From Diphasiastrum complanatum (lineage: Eukaryota; Streptophyta; Lycopodiopsida; Lycopodiales; Lycopodiaceae), in assembly GCA_029204225.1 (NCBI GenBank), contig CM055113.1, positions 16,747,745 to 16,811,744 of the forward strand: a DNA stretch of 64,000 nucleotides. The letters are read 5' to 3'. Shown here one piece after another: positions 1-12,470 of the stretch; the stretch's first letter is position 1, and each line of letters opens with the position of its first letter. Under the pieces are notes generated by a model. It searched no databases, was not told the origin of the DNA, and saw only the letters and a list, made by a program, of their open reading frames with translations. A program made the position numbers and the translations under genes.

Positions 1-1250
1 ACAAAGATCTCAAATGAGAGTTAATATCATCCAATATAGCATAAAAGTTATGTCTAGAATAATACTTGGCATTGGAGGTATGCAGTCTTCAAGAGTGTGG
101 AGTCCCACAACATTTTACACTATCAACTTCATCATGCATTGTGCAAACCAAGAGCTATGGCATCAATACTAACTTCATTGGTAACAAGAATAGGAGTAGG
201 TCACATGCACAAACATGCCTTTACAGTAGCTCTCATACATTTGTACAAAGACCAGCATATCAAGTTTCTATCACATCTCTAAAGGTGAAGGAACTATCAA
301 TTAGCACCTTTCCTTTAGCATCAAGGTTTCAATTTATAGTTCTTGTCGTGGGCCCTTGGGACCTCCCTCAAAAGGTTGTCATGGTGGTGTAGGACATCCT
401 TTAAGTTCAACCTAGTCTCTAGAGATTGATGAGGTTTAGAATAAAGTCATCTCTATATGGCTTCCAAAGCTCAAAATTATAGCAAAGATTTATTTCAAGT
501 TTAAGTTTGAGCAGTTTGAATGCACATGGGGTGCAAGAGGCTTACGTTGAAGAGCTTTTCTTTGTGATTGTGATATGTTGCATGAATTTGTAGAGGTTCA
601 AATCTTTGAATGAGAGGGAGCTGCCAAAACATCTAGACTTTAAGGACTTTATTTAAGATGATCAAGGACTTTATTTGATTAAGATGATCAATTGCAGTTC
701 TAGTCATATAGAAGCAAAAACTGCCTTTCCTTTATTAGAAGTAATAGCATTTGGACTTTAAATCCAGTATGATCTAATCTTGAACTCTATCCCAACTGTC
801 CTATGTATGCTCAATCCTACTAGAAATGACCTTTTAGACTATTCTCACACTTTCAAAGCAATTTATATGGTTGACTTGCTTTAACTCTAACATAGATAGC
901 GCATGATCCACAAATCACTTTAGTAACACAAATGCTAGCACCTCCCAAATAGATACAAGTGATAGAGCTGTAAACTAGATTATCATACTCAAAACAAAAA
1001 ATTCACCATGCATCTAAATTATTAGCAATTTACTTCTTGCATGACGGCCATCAAGCTACACGACCCACCAAAGTAATTTTGGACAAAAAAAAGCTAGGGT
1101 TCTCTCTGCCCTATATAATCTTCATACATCTTCAAACATTACTAAAACATTTCTGAAATGGATGACAAGACTTTTGTTAATGCTTAAGCAGCCCGCAAGA
1201 TGGAAAGTGAGTTTAGATAGAAAAGACATTATAAGCTATAGTAGCCAATG
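1..1250. other. No recognisable gene
   Basis: AT-rich anonymous sequence. Short open frames exist on both strands, but none shows a protein motif I recognise, and codon order looks random. It may be decayed retroelement DNA. It ends at a long GA microsatellite. Confidence 0.5.
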
Positions 1251-1263
1251 ATACGTTTACAAC

Positions 1264-1266
<3 letters not shown>

Positions 1267-1344
<78 letters not shown>
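1267..1344. repeat. (GA)39 microsatellite
   Basis: Uninterrupted GA dinucleotide run of 78 bases. The arginine/glutamate open frame across it is an artefact of the repeat. Confidence 0.97.
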
Positions 1345-1347
<3 letters not shown>

Positions 1348-2551
1348 CTACTAGATTTGGGATCCTTTGCCACAATTTCGATGAAGCATGTGTCCTTGAA
1401 GGAAGTAACCAAACATATCTTCACTCCATACTACAACATCAAAACATATAAATGAAACCTTCGACACTTTTATGATGTTGCACACACGCTCCAATAGCCC
1501 TTCATGAATATACTAGATAGAAATGCAGTAAACGGTAGAAGATTATAGAATTGCTAGTGCATCCCTCTCTCTCTCTCTCTCTCTCATGGGCTCTATTATG
1601 AGGCTATTACGTTTTATTAACTCTTCGAAACGTCTGAAAATGATCTTTTCCTTATGATACTAAACCTATGTAATTCACCTACCTTGCTAAACTTAGAAAA
1701 AGGACCCTCTAAGAAAGTTGGTTTTTCAAAAAAACTATAGTCCTCTGGAGGGAAACTTAGTTTTTATTGGATGGCTATATCTGTGCACATTGGAAGGATA
1801 AGATCTAACGGTGAGCATTAATGAATACCCGGTGCACTAAGATGTATTGGTTTTCTATATACGGGAAGAAGACAGAACCCTAAGGTTTACTCTTCCTGCT
1901 CTCTCTCTCTCCCTCTCTTGCTCTCTCTCGTTGCACTTCTCTACTGCAATTGTTTCTGCTTGGAGGAGAGGAGAACTGCGTATTCTACTAGAAGAGTAGT
2001 TGTGTGGGTGATACTACGAAGCTAACGTAAGCTAATCATCCTTTGTTCGGCTTATTGATCACGTACTTTGGATAATTTGCATTGTTAGATATGTTGGATG
2101 ACAGCATGATTAGAAAAGCTTTGATCATCAGTGATTGGTATAGCATTTGTGCTTCCCAAAGATAGTGGGAAGACTATACAAGAGGGCGCTGCCTCAAGAG
2201 CGGTTGTGAACTGATTTACAGGTATGAACATCAACCTTTTTTGCTATAAAAGTGTCTGTTGACAGCAAACAGGCAGGTGCGATGGAAGCACTACTATATA
2301 CTCGTGTTTGATGCCTCCTACATCGTAGACATGTAGCGTTGGCCAGCGATTCATGAAGGACCAGAAATGCGCAGCACTGTAATCGCGATTTGAGCCATGT
2401 TATGATAGTATCACTTGTGTATATGAAGTTGCAGCTGTAGGCCGCATTTCTAACAACGATGGGCCAGCGCACTTTCTGATGATTCTTAGCAAAGCATTTT
2501 GTCAGTTTGGACATACTGCTAATGAAATGGCATGAGATATGCGGTTGCTCA

Positions 2552-2985
2552 TGTTAGAAATAATAAATGATAATGTTAGTTTCTCATAAGTTACTTTGAC
2601 CCAAAAGGTCGAGACTTGTGTAACCATGGGTTAGGTTTATTATTTAGACCATGTTAAGTTAGTTTTAGCTAAGTTGGACCCAATTTTGGTCTAGTAATAA
2701 CTCGTGGGTCCAAGTAAAGTCTAATTATGTTAAGGGGCCCTATCTTGACTTTTGGGGATGCCCTATAATTAGTAGGTTCTAGAACTTAGGGTTTGGAAGA
2801 GTCTAGGCCCTTGGAAGGCCTATTTATATGTACTCATTGTTCATTTGTAATTCATTCCTTTTCAAGCATTGCTCTACTTTCTCCGTGAGGGCGCCTAACC
2901 CTCTCCCTCTTCTTCTTCTTCTTCTTCTTCTTCTTGTATATGGAGATTGAATGTTAGAAGGATCTTGGCACTTTAATTTCCTACA
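2552..2985 (+). repeat. Solo LTR (434 bp)
   Basis: Begins TGTTAG and ends CCTACA, so it has the TG...CA termini of an LTR. The flanking 5-mers GCTCA (2547-2551) and TCTCA (2986-2990) match at four of five positions and look like a decayed target-site duplication. A TATA-like CTATTTATATG lies near 2820, followed by a CT-rich leader. No internal retroelement sequence adjoins it, which fits a solo LTR left by LTR-LTR recombination. The family is unknown. Confidence 0.65.
2909..2935. repeat. (CTT)9 microsatellite inside the solo LTR
   Basis: Nine CTT trinucleotide units, in the U5-like part of the solo LTR. Confidence 0.9.
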
Positions 2986-4242
2986 TCTCATAAGAATAGT
3001 GTTGTTACGTATGTTTCTGATTATCAATTTGAGAGGCTCAATGAAGCAGTAGTAATGCTATAAACCTTTATAGTAATGATACCAAAACGAAGGTTTGGTT
3101 TGGTGAACTTGCTGATAGTCAAAGTATGAAGTATTGTAGAGACGAGTTTATGGTTTTTAAAGTTAATAACTTCGGCTCGTTTTTATGTGTAAGCGTAAAC
3201 ACGTGGGAGTAAATTTAACGTGTCCATCATCTTAAATAGATGGATACAAAAAGTCTATACTTAAATGCTAAACATCTTTCTTTTTATAACGATACTGCTG
3301 TAACTATAACACACTACCTTTAACTCGTTATTCTCGGTGTGCAATCAATAGTTTGTAAGGAAGATTACGCTTAAAAGCAAAGTGAAGATGGGTAGCTCGC
3401 AGGAAATCTCTTCACCTCGCATCCAGGTATGAAGCCATATGAGGTAACACCGATTTGAATGCTTTTTGCAACTATACGTTTATGGGATTTCACGATATGT
3501 TCTAAATAACAACTCGTGTAACTTGGTACTAATAATACTTGAGATGCATTGAGAAAGATTTATGGACGATACTTATAACAAGGACAAAACCTATTGAACT
3601 TTGAAGCAGTTTTCTGTGTAAAGCTATTAACTTAGCAGAGCTTGGTATAGACGTGCTTGAATGGCATGGATTTGCCCAAGCCGAAAGGTGCTTGGACTCT
3701 GGAGATTTTTCGTAGGAGTGCTTGGGGCTAGTATGGCACGGATCTGCCCTAATACCTAGCACTTATGCCAATGACAAGTCTCTTTTCATCTATGTATTGC
3801 AAGATAACTTCTTACATGTTAAGTACTTATTTGAACTTAATACATTTGCTTTGCTCTTATATTGATCAATATGGCATCTACCCTGATACAGTTTTTAAAA
3901 AATAGAGCAGAATGTATTGCTAATGATGAAAAGCATGATTGGGAAGACTGGACGTAGTATTTGTAAATGCAAACAAACTGATAAGGTAGTGAATCTTGTT
4001 TCGGACATGGATAACAAATGATGCTCACCTATGACACTTGTCTTCCTCACGCAACTAACTCATGCGGTATTGTTTTGTGGGATGGTGGCAAGTAACAGCT
4101 GGGTGTCCTAGAACTTGTTTCGCTTTATGGTACTCTGTACTGTAAGACTTTATACAACTTTCTTTTTACTTGTTATGCTATAAATTAAAGGGTTCAAAGG
4201 GTTTGGTCTTGACTTGTCAAGAGGGACTATGTGAAATCTTGT

Positions 4243-4244
<2 letters not shown>
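2986..4244. other. No recognisable gene
   Basis: No ORF with a recognisable domain on either strand and no clear element ends. Anonymous sequence between the solo LTR and a compound microsatellite. Confidence 0.45.

Positions 4245-4334
<90 letters not shown>
4245..4334. repeat. Compound (CT)21(CA)24 microsatellite
   Basis: CT run at 4245-4286 passes directly into a CA run at 4287-4334. The mirror-image open frames over it are repeat artefacts. Confidence 0.97.
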
Positions 4335-4335
<1 letters not shown>

Positions 4336-4338
<3 letters not shown>

Positions 4339-5390
4339 TTATTATTGCCTTGAATTGAAGCAATCTAGTTTTGTCCCTCTGACATCTCATTGACTGTTTG
4401 TTGGGTGTTTAAAATGAATTCATGAAGAGAAAGAATTTGCCTAGAAAGCTGAAGTGCTTCACCATAATTTCTATATGGACTGACATTTGGAACAATGGTT
4501 AGGGAGGACTATGAGATAGTGTTCGTTAGGTGCTACGTATTTTTTGACCTTTTTAAAGTTTGATGTTGTAATCATTTTGCGGGGATCTTTCTATACTTGC
4601 TGCTTTGCAGTATTATGAATAGTATGATGGTCCACTACACACTAGTTGCCAAACTTTGACACTTATTCCATGATGGACGTAACGTCTTTATTACTTGGAC
4701 TTTAGAAATGTCGAGTTCATAATGTGGTTTATCAAATCTTAATGAATGACAAGCTGTATATTGCATTATCCATAATGGGTATGTCTTAATCTGCTTTCAC
4801 GGTCACTACTTGAACTGATGATGGTAGTTCGTTGTTTTTGGTTCTAGAAGCATATTGTTCGGTGTTCTTTTTATATTTTTAGTTAAAACTTAAAAGAAAG
4901 TTTTTGGAATCCACTTCTGGGATCTTGAGTGGTCTACGTGTTTCGACCCATTGGTTGATCCTTACTTGATTACTTGGCCAAAAATTTTGGGCCTCTAGGG
5001 TCACGTTTTCTATACTTGCTCCTTCCCTGGTTCGTTGTTGATGGGTATGAACAATGACATAAGATGGTGTGACTGCTTAGCTTTGGTTGTGGTTAAAGTG
5101 GTGGTTGCTTCATTTTACTTTATGTAGCTATGATTGCTGCTATTGGCTGCTCGAACATATGAGCCATTTATTTTCTACAGCGACCTTCTGTGGATCCTTT
5201 GCTACTTATGTTAATGGATACATCAAGCACATTCTGGTGGTTGCGTGTTGCAGGCTACCGCCAACAGTGCCTTCAATCTTCAGCCTAGTGTATTTAAAGT
5301 CATAATTAACAATGACTCATAGGAGAAGTCGATAAGGTAGGCCTATTGACCTCCTAACAGGATAATAATCCAAGATCAGTCCAAACGTGG
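4336..5390. other. No recognisable gene
   Basis: Anonymous sequence. The 72-residue open frame at 5087-5305 has no family features that I can name. Confidence 0.4.
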
Positions 5391-5391
5391 G

Positions 5392-5720
5392 CATGACATT
5401 CTTCCCCCCTTATTCAAGTTATGTCCTCAGAACTTAAAGTTAGAGAAGTTCCTTTTCAGGTACCTTCCTGCTCCCATGAGTCATCATCGTCTGTATGTTC
5501 GAACTAGATGCTTTGTAACTAAACAATTCCGTAATCGTTTAGTTTTGGTATCCAAGATCTTTTTAGGTTCAAGTCGAGTCACTCCTGATGATTCTTCTGA
5601 CAGGTCCAAAACCAAGATGTTCCCCTTCACGTAGACTTTTCTTAAGTCGACTTACGTGAAATACCGGGTGTACTTGCGTTCCTTCCGGGAGGTCCAATTG
5701 GTAAGCCAAGGATCCTATAG
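5392..5720 (-). mobile_element. Ty3/gypsy 3' end: pol tail, polypurine tract, LTR start
   Basis: On the minus strand a purine run lies at 5401-5411, followed at once by AATGTCATGCCC, the usual polypurine tract and TG start of a gypsy 3' LTR. Upstream on the same strand (5420-5720) a broken frame resembles the C-terminal chromodomain tail of gypsy pol. Stops interrupt it. The family call rests mainly on the tract and LTR start. Confidence 0.45.
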
Positions 5721-6049
5721 GCGGCCGATTCGAACCTTCAAATCGGATTTGTTGGAGACTTTATAACAAAACCCGACGACAAAGGGGTCCCGGTTTCAAT
5801 TTTTTTGTTGCATAGAAATCGACTTTATCTATCAATAAAATGAAATTTTCATCAGAATACCATGTTTTTTGGACCATAATTTGACTTTTTTCACATCTTC
5901 TAATGGATCTTGACCTCATGCAAGTACCACCTATCCTAGTTACGGCCAAAACAATCCTCCTAAGGATCAGCAAGCTTCAATTTTTCATAGTATATTCTAT
6001 TTAGTTTGCATGCACATCTATAAGTAGGTGAGCACATGCCAATATGATT

Positions 6050-6560
6050 AGACCACCGTGAAGGCTTCTGATTTGGCTCAGATATTTGTTGAGCATCTGT
6101 TCAAACTTTACGATTACCGAGTGACATTGTGAGCGATCGCAATCCGAAGTTCACTGGCCACTTTTGGTTGGCCGTATTTGCTAAACTAGAGACGACATTG
6201 AGCTTAAGTTCTTATGATCATCCGAGTCAAACGGTCAGACAAAAAGAACTAATCAAACAATGGAACAAATGCTTTGAGCATTTGTTTCTCGACGACAACC
6301 TCATTGGGAGAAGTACTGCCCTTGATTGAGTTTGCCTATAATAGTAGTAAGCATTCGGCTACTGGTTATAGCTCATTCATGCTTATGTACGGTTATGAAC
6401 CTAGATCGCCCATTGCAGTTGAAACTCAAACGTTCAAGGTTTAGAAGGTAGCGGATTTCTTGCACGATATGCAAGAAATGCTATAAATAGCACGTGAGAA
6501 TGTCCAATGTGCCAAGGATAGGGACAAACGTTTAAGTTAATAAAAGAAGTCCTTCCTACT
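6050..6560 (+). pseudogene. Ty3/gypsy integrase fragment
   Basis: Plus-strand frames read pieces of a gypsy integrase C-terminal half: a match to the core motif around DLAQIFVEHLF, then [19 protein letters not shown] followed by the YGYEPRSP region. The linking SDRDP/ERVNQ part is scrambled, and several stops and frameshifts are present. No protease, RT or RNase H lies next to it in this orientation, so it is a detached relic. It lies against the oppositely oriented gypsy end to its left. Confidence 0.7.
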
Positions 6561-6599
6561 ACATGGAAAAGGAAAATTGAAGCAACGAGTGGACCAAGG

Positions 6600-6807
6600 T
6601 AAAAAGACACCAACAACCAACTCCTCTCTGCAATTCTCTTGTTATATATTTTGGAGAAAAGTAAAGAAAGGGTAGTGCTTTTGTAGTGAATGTCTCCCTC
6701 TCTCTTTACAATGCTTGTGTGCTAATCTTTCAATGTTATAATGATTGACAGTTAAGCAACTTACACTATAGATGGCAATTAAGGGATCTGCACCCTAATT
6801 TCTTACA
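6600..6807 (+). repeat. 5' LTR tail
   Basis: The sequence before the primer-binding site is CT-rich and ends TTCTTACA, as LTR 3' ends do. The LTR start could not be fixed. A related stretch recurs at about 7150-7195 (GTTATAATGATTGA). Confidence 0.4.
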
Positions 6808-6819
6808 TGGTATCAGAGC
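6808..6819 (+). other. Retrotransposon primer-binding site
   Basis: TGGTATCAGAGC, complementary to the 3' end of plant initiator tRNA-Met and standard for plant copia and many gypsy elements. It abuts the LTR-like end at 6807. No gag ORF follows, so the element is gutted. Confidence 0.75.
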
Positions 6820-7599
6820 AAGATGATCTTGTTGAGTTTTTTGTAGAGTTCTATGTGAACGTAGGTTGCAAATGTGTGTAGGAAAGACATTTGATGAAGT
6901 GACAGAGACATTTGTGATTTGGTTTTTTTCTCGTTTTTCATATTTTGTGAGTGCTGATAAAATTAGTTTACTCTTGCTTGGAAAATAGGATAATTCCAAC
7001 ATGGTATCAAAGAAAGGTTAAATTGTGAAGTCCATGTGAGAGTGAGATTATTGAGAAGGATAGCTGAAGATAAGAGTCTTCAAAATAGTTCACTACTGGA
7101 TAACTACTTCACTATCGCCGGATCGCTACTAGACAATAAGGTTTTGACAAAGCTTGTGTGTTGATCTGTCAATGTTATAATGATTGATAAATAGAAGCTT
7201 CTGTTGGAGATAGCATTAGACATACTCGCAATGTGTGCCTTTACACTACGTCAATGATTGTGATGCACCCCACACGACTGGCGGATGCTATCACTATGAC
7301 TAGTAACTGGACCCAAACCATGGTCACAGAAACATGTGCTTACTAGTCTTGGTGGGATCATAGTCGGGGCCACAACTAGGTCCTAACATTCCATCCGACC
7401 TTGTTGACAAACTTAGGGTAGCACGCTATAGCCGTGAATGACTCTCCCAGGCTGTTTCTGACAACAATGGTGCTTTCCATGCTATGGGGTATTCTTGGAG
7501 GAAACGATTGCATATGCATCTTTGCCTCTACTCTAAGATACACTCTGGCCCATGGTCCACTATATCTCTCTCCAACCATGCCACCTACTAGGTTATCAC

Positions 7600-8640
7600 C
7601 ATCATGCAAGCATTTTCATCAATCACTTACATGGAACATGAGATGCACCTTGTGTCTCTCAGGCAGTTGTAGCTTATAAGCCACCTCACCGACCTCCTTG
7701 TTAATTGACCATGGTCCACAATACCTAGGGATAGCTTTACACTTGCTAGTTCTCATCACCTTAGACTTAGGCGGCACTAGCAAGAAGAACATATGAACCT
7801 CATCAAATTCCCTATAAGTACGATTTGCACAAACATAAGCCTCTGCTCGATCTTGAGCCTTGGACAGACTTATTGTGTCAACTCTAGCTTTGCCTATATC
7901 TGAGTCAAAAACTCTGTAGTAGTAGGTACTTTTTGGGGAATGCCGAATGTAGTCAGACTAACAGGTCGAAACCCATCATTGAGCTCGAACGGGCTCATAC
8001 CAGTAGACACGTGCTTCTTATCATTGTACGCAAACTCAACTAGCAAAATGTTTAACCCATTCAGTCCACGACTTGTGGACATATGCTGTAAGCATGTCCT
8101 CAAGGACTGGTTGACCCTCCCAATATGCCCATCAGTTTGTGGGTACTCACTACTACTCATTTGTAGCTGTGTGCCCCAACTTAGCAAACATGTTAATTTG
8201 GAATGTTTCAGTCAAAATTCAGTGAACCGGGGATCCCTATCGGAGACAATGGACTTCGGAAGTCCTTGGAATCTCATGACATGTTCAACGAACAACTTTG
8301 CGACTTGCGAGGATGTCACCATCTTACGGGTGGCGTTAAAGTGAGCCATCTTGGTCAACCTATCCACTACTACCATGAGCAAATCGTAATGACTCAAGGT
8401 CCTAGGTAGCCCAATAATATGGTCCATTGAGATACTCTTCCAAAGACCCTAAAGAATCTCTAGGAATTACGGCAAACCTCCAGGGCTTACATGCTCCACC
8501 TCGTTCGCCTGACAATGCACGCAACGTCATACATACTCATTAACATACCACTATATACATGGCTAGAGAAAGTGTCAGCTAACTAACTCCGTCGTCTTAT
8601 CCATACCTGGATGCCCTACACAGGGACCGCTCATATATTT
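7600..8640 (-). pseudogene. Gypsy integrase and C-terminal tail (broken)
   Basis: The core integrase reads on the minus strand from about 8430: MDHIIGLPRT, VVDRLTKMAHF, LPKSIVSDRDPRFTEF. It continues in a second frame (8187-7894) with EYPQTDGHIGRVNQSL and VEFAYNDKKHVSTGMSPFEL. The D,D,E catalytic regions can be followed, but a frameshift near 8200 separates the core halves. Near 7740-7600 the motif YCGPWSINKEVGEVAYKLQL marks the chromodomain-type end. The protein would insert element DNA into the genome; this copy is dead. Confidence 0.85.
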
Positions 8641-8839
8641 TACCATTTATCTTAAGCATAACATCATCAATGGTGTATGCCAAATAAGTGTGTACCATCA
8701 GAGGTACCCATCTGAGTGGTACCACCTGAAGCTGATAACACGTGCACTAGGCCACAATCACCGACAATGCTTATCTGACTATTGAGCATGCTTGATCTCT
8801 GCCACAAGATCACTCTCTATGACCATAAAGGCCATTTGA

Positions 8840-9271
8840 TACATCATGTGAGATTATGCATCAGATATCACATTCTCCTTACCTTTGCAATAGTGATTCT
8901 CCAAATGGAATTCTTGCATCACCACGGCCCAACGTGCCTGGCGATCAACTCTGGATGATTGCAAAAGTACTTGAGAGTATCGTGGTCACTATAAAGATAA
9001 AACTTGGCACCATATAAATAGTGCCGCCACAGCTTGAGCGCATGTATTATCAAATAGAACTCTTGCTCATGTGTGGGGCATCTCAGTTGAGTAGGCCTGA
9101 GTTTCCTACTCCTACTCTCAAAAGCAACAGGTGTCCTTGACTCAACACAACCCCAATGGCTACTCTACTTGTGTTAGTTTCAAGAGTAAAAGGCTTGTGG
9201 GGCTCCACAATTTTGAGCACTAATGTAATAGAATCTTCATCCCAACTCACCTCTAGGTCTTGTCCACGCAA
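8840..9271 (-). pseudogene. Gypsy RNase H domain (broken)
   Basis: Minus-strand reading gives PFTLETNTSRVAIGVVLSQ, the start of gypsy RNase H (usual FVLETDAS), then HEQEFYLIIHALKLWRHYLY and SDHDTLKYF. The domain would degrade the RNA strand during reverse transcription. The first catalytic aspartate is replaced by asparagine (ETN for ETD) and frames shift between the two halves. Confidence 0.85.
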
Positions 9272-9517
9272 CTAGTTTGTTAAAGTTGTAGCGAGCTTGG
9301 AGAAGGCCCGCATGAATCTACGATAAAAATTGCAAAATCCTAGGAATGACCGAAGCTGCCTAATTGTATAAGCCTAGGCCAATTCAATAGCACAGTCACC
9401 TTGGCTGGATCCATAGAAATACCCTCTGCCGTCACATTGTGAACAAGGTACTCCACCCAAATCTGACACTACTTGGTTTTCTTAGCAATAGCATAACTCA
9501 CATGGCGTTGCAGCTCT

Positions 9518-9784
9518 CTAAAGACAGTCTGGAAATGCTCTCCATGTTCCTCTATTGTCTTTACTATACACTAGGATGTCACCGATGAAATTCACCACAA
9601 AATTTCCCATGTCCTTTCTAAAAATATCATTCACGAGCATGATGAATGTCGCATTAATCAGCCCAAATGGCATAACTAAAAACTCAATGTCCAAAGAGGA
9701 TCCTAAGTGCGGTCTTATGAACATCCTTTGCCTGAATTCTACTGTGACGGTAACTACTCTTGAGTGTTGGAAAATGAACTTCAC
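9518..9784 (-). pseudogene. Gypsy reverse transcriptase fragment
   Basis: An 88-codon frame contains [20 protein letters not shown] and [16 protein letters not shown]. In an intact gypsy RT these read MPFGLTNAP and YIDDILVYS. The catalytic DD is GD here (FIGDIL), so polymerase function is lost. The N-terminal RT part is missing at the boundary with the nested copia insertion. Confidence 0.88.
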
Positions 9785-10468
9785 TTTCCTTCATCCCTGG
9801 ATACCTCCATGCGGGACGAATCAGATCTCGCAAAGGGGGCCGCAAGTGCAATCCGCAAGTACAATAGAATCAGATAACCGTAACTAATTAGGCGCTAAAA
9901 CGCGGCTATTAGTTTTACAAGAAAAGCTTAGAAGAAGATGTAAAGATAGAATATAAGTTTATGCAAACGAAGCGCAGAACGAGAAGAAATCAGAGAGAAA
10001 GAGAAGGAGAGAGTGAGATAGAAGAGAAGCTGATACAGCTATAGAATAGAAAACAGAAACTATCACGCTGACAAGCGGTAGACTGTAAACTCTTATCCAA
10101 AAGAGATTTATAAAGCAATAGATCTTTCTATCAATTTTTTTGTTGTCTATGCATCAATGATAGTATTGTTTATGTGTATACTGTTGTTCTGATGAATGGA
10201 TCATATTGACTTGGCAATCAAAAGTTAGCTGTAGATTTGTGATGAGCAAAAACTAGCGCAAAAAGTTTTTGTCGGGTTTTTCGCATTTTTCGGGATTTTC
10301 GCATTCTCTCTCTTCGGCATTTTCACATTTTTTCCAGCACAGTTAAAATGTGCCTAAGTGCAAAAAATACACTAAGTTTCACACACTTCGCATTTTTTGC
10401 TTTCCCAAAAAATGTGCCAATCACAAAACAATGCATGCTTCCACATCCTAAAAATGTGAAGGAGCAAA

Positions 10469-11653
10469 ATGGTAGAAGGCATGGACGTAACTGACAGAAA
10501 GATCAGTCTGTGTGCATCATGTTTGAAGGGCAAGCAGCACCGTGAAGCATTCAAATTTGAAGGAGTACGGGCGAAGGAGGTTCTTGGGCTGATACATAGC
10601 GATCTAGGTGGGCCTATGAAGTTCAAAAGTTTAGCTGAAACACAGATAGGAAGAAAAATCAAAGTTCTGAGATCTGATAATGGTGGAGAATACACCAGTA
10701 CAGAATTCAAGAACTTCTACCAGCATGAAGGAATTGAAAAACAGTATATTGTGCCTTACACACCACAGCACAACGAGGTAGCAGAAAGAAAGAATCGGAC
10801 CCTGATGGAAGCAGCAAGGTGCATGATGGCGCAAGCGAAGTTGTCAAAGAAATTTTGGGCAGAAGCTATACTAATAGTCGTCTATCTACAGAATAGGAAC
10901 ATGACAGCTGCTGTAAGCGATGCCACACCCTATGAAGCCTGGACTGGTGACAAACCCAACCTGTCGCATATCAAAGTGTTTGGTTGCAGGGCATACATGC
11001 ATGTGCCTCAGGAAAAGAGGTCCAAGCTTGATGAAAAATCAAAACCCATGATATTCGTGGGATATGCAATCAATTCACTTGGCTACATGTTGTATGATCC
11101 TGAAACCAATAAGGTGCAAGTAAGCAGAGACGTCAAGTTTGATGAGGAGACATTCCAGGAAGATGCAGACCAAATTGGTTATCAATTCTTTGATCTGACT
11201 CCTTACATCTCTGACTGGACTGAAGAGGGAGAGCAAACTTCTGTAGAGTCGCGTAATCAAGAAGATCAACAAGCGATTGAGCGACAGGAGCCGCAGTCCC
11301 CACAACAACCAATACAATATGAACAGCCGAAGAATCTAATTGAGCCAAGACGCTCTATCAGAATCCGACAGAAGGCTATTGAGAAAGCTGCAGCAAATAG
11401 CTGCGATGAGAACCAATGTCTGATGACGACAGAACCCAAAACTTACTCAGAAGCAATTGCAAGTCAGGAATCAGAAGCATGGAGGAAGGCAATGCAGGAG
11501 GAAATCGATTCAATGCATAAAACTGAAGCGTGGACACTGGAACAACCACCAGAAGGAAGAAAAATTGTGGACTGCAAATGGGTCTACAAACTAAAGTTAA
11601 AACCGGATCGGAGTGCTGAGCGATACAAGGCCAGATTGGTAGCCAAGGGGTAG
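10469..11653 (+). pseudogene. Copia pol: integrase to RT start
   Basis: A 394-codon open frame. Residues 1-50 hold the GAG-pre-integrase end (CASCLKGKQHREAF, then LIHSDLGGPM). The frame then jumps from GGPMKFKS to the second-aspartate region KVLRSDNGGEYTS, so about 40-45 codons of the integrase core with the first FIDD-type segment are deleted in frame. PYTPQHNEVAERKNRTLMEA carries the catalytic glutamate. A C-terminal KVFGCRAYMHVP block and the RT start DCKWVYKLKLK follow. It ends at a TAG right after RLVAKG, where an intact pol would run on. Confidence 0.9.
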
Positions 11654-11659
11654 AAATAT

Positions 11660-12465
11660 GGAGTACACTACCAAGAGACATTCTCCTCTATGTGATGGTA
11701 AAACAGTCTACCATTCACCTCCTATTTGCTTTAGCTGCTTCACATTCCTTATTTGTCCATCATATTGATATCAAGACTACATTCCTTAATGGATTTCTTG
11801 ATGAAGAGATCTATATGAGACAGCCAGAAGGCTTCCACAACCAAAAATTTCCTGATTTGTGCTGTAAACTGAAGAAGTGCATTTATGGGTTAAAGCAAGC
11901 CGCAAGAGCTTGGCATAAGACAGTGTCTGAATTTTTAATTTCTATTGGTTTTAGAAGATAAGTTTCAGACAATGATGTCTTTATTAAGACTAAAGGTGAT
12001 AGTTCCTTAATCTTAGCTATATTTGTTGATGACACTCTAATGTTCGGTAATGACTTAGAGATGATAAAAGAAACCAAGGATCTTATAGGACGAGAGTTCG
12101 AAATAACAGACCTTGGTGAGGCTAAGAAATTCCTAGGAATAGAAATCGCTAGGAATAAGACAACAGGAACTATAAAACTTTCTCAAGGTAGTTATGCCTG
12201 TAAAATTCTAGCAGATTATGCAATATTAGAATGCAAAGGAAAGGAAACTCCTATGGCACTTGGGGTAAAACTTTCTAAAGAAGACTGTCCAAGGACTAAG
12301 TAGGAAGAATTCGAAATGAGTAATATACCTTTTCGAAATCTGATCGGAGCTCTAATGTACCTGACTGTATGCACTCGACCAAATTTGGTCTTTCCTGTTT
12401 ATGCTTTAGCACAATTTTCTAACAATCCAGGAAAGTACCATTGGGAGCTAGCTAAGAGAATCTAA
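11660..12465 (+). pseudogene. Copia RT (broken) with FVDD active site
   Basis: After a frame change near 11653-11692 one frame runs through RT with stops at about 11959 and 12301. It shows HIDIKTTFLNGFLDEEIYM, CIYGLKQAARAWHK, AIFVDDTLMFG and EITDLGEAKKFLGIEIAR, ending with NLIGALMYLTVCTRP and AKRI. The usual YVDD is FVDD, a tolerated change in some RTs. Translation is interrupted at least three times, so it is inactive. RNase H is missing. Confidence 0.88.
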
Positions 12466-12470
12466 GAAGC

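Larger units (their letters stand above)
9870..12470 (+). mobile_element. Ty1/copia element A, truncated
   Basis: Plus-strand copia pol (GAG-pre-integrase, integrase, RT, start of RNase H) lying inside the minus-strand gypsy. Sequence 9870-10320 may be LTR or leader, but no primer-binding site or TG...CA end was confirmed. The right side stops within the RT/RNase H connection near 12465, so RNase H and the 3' LTR are gone. Confidence 0.75.

Noticed and set aside
1248-1451. 67-codon ORF rich in Arg-Glu
   Set aside because: Produced by the GA microsatellite; no protein evidence.
4150-4358. ORFs with CVCV, ERER or SLSL/HTHT repeats on both strands
   Set aside because: Translation of the CT/CA microsatellite.
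9555-9887. 110-codon plus-strand ORF
   Set aside because: Shadow of the minus-strand gypsy RT.
11376-11681. 101-codon minus-strand ORF
   Set aside because: Shadow of copia A pol on the opposite strand.
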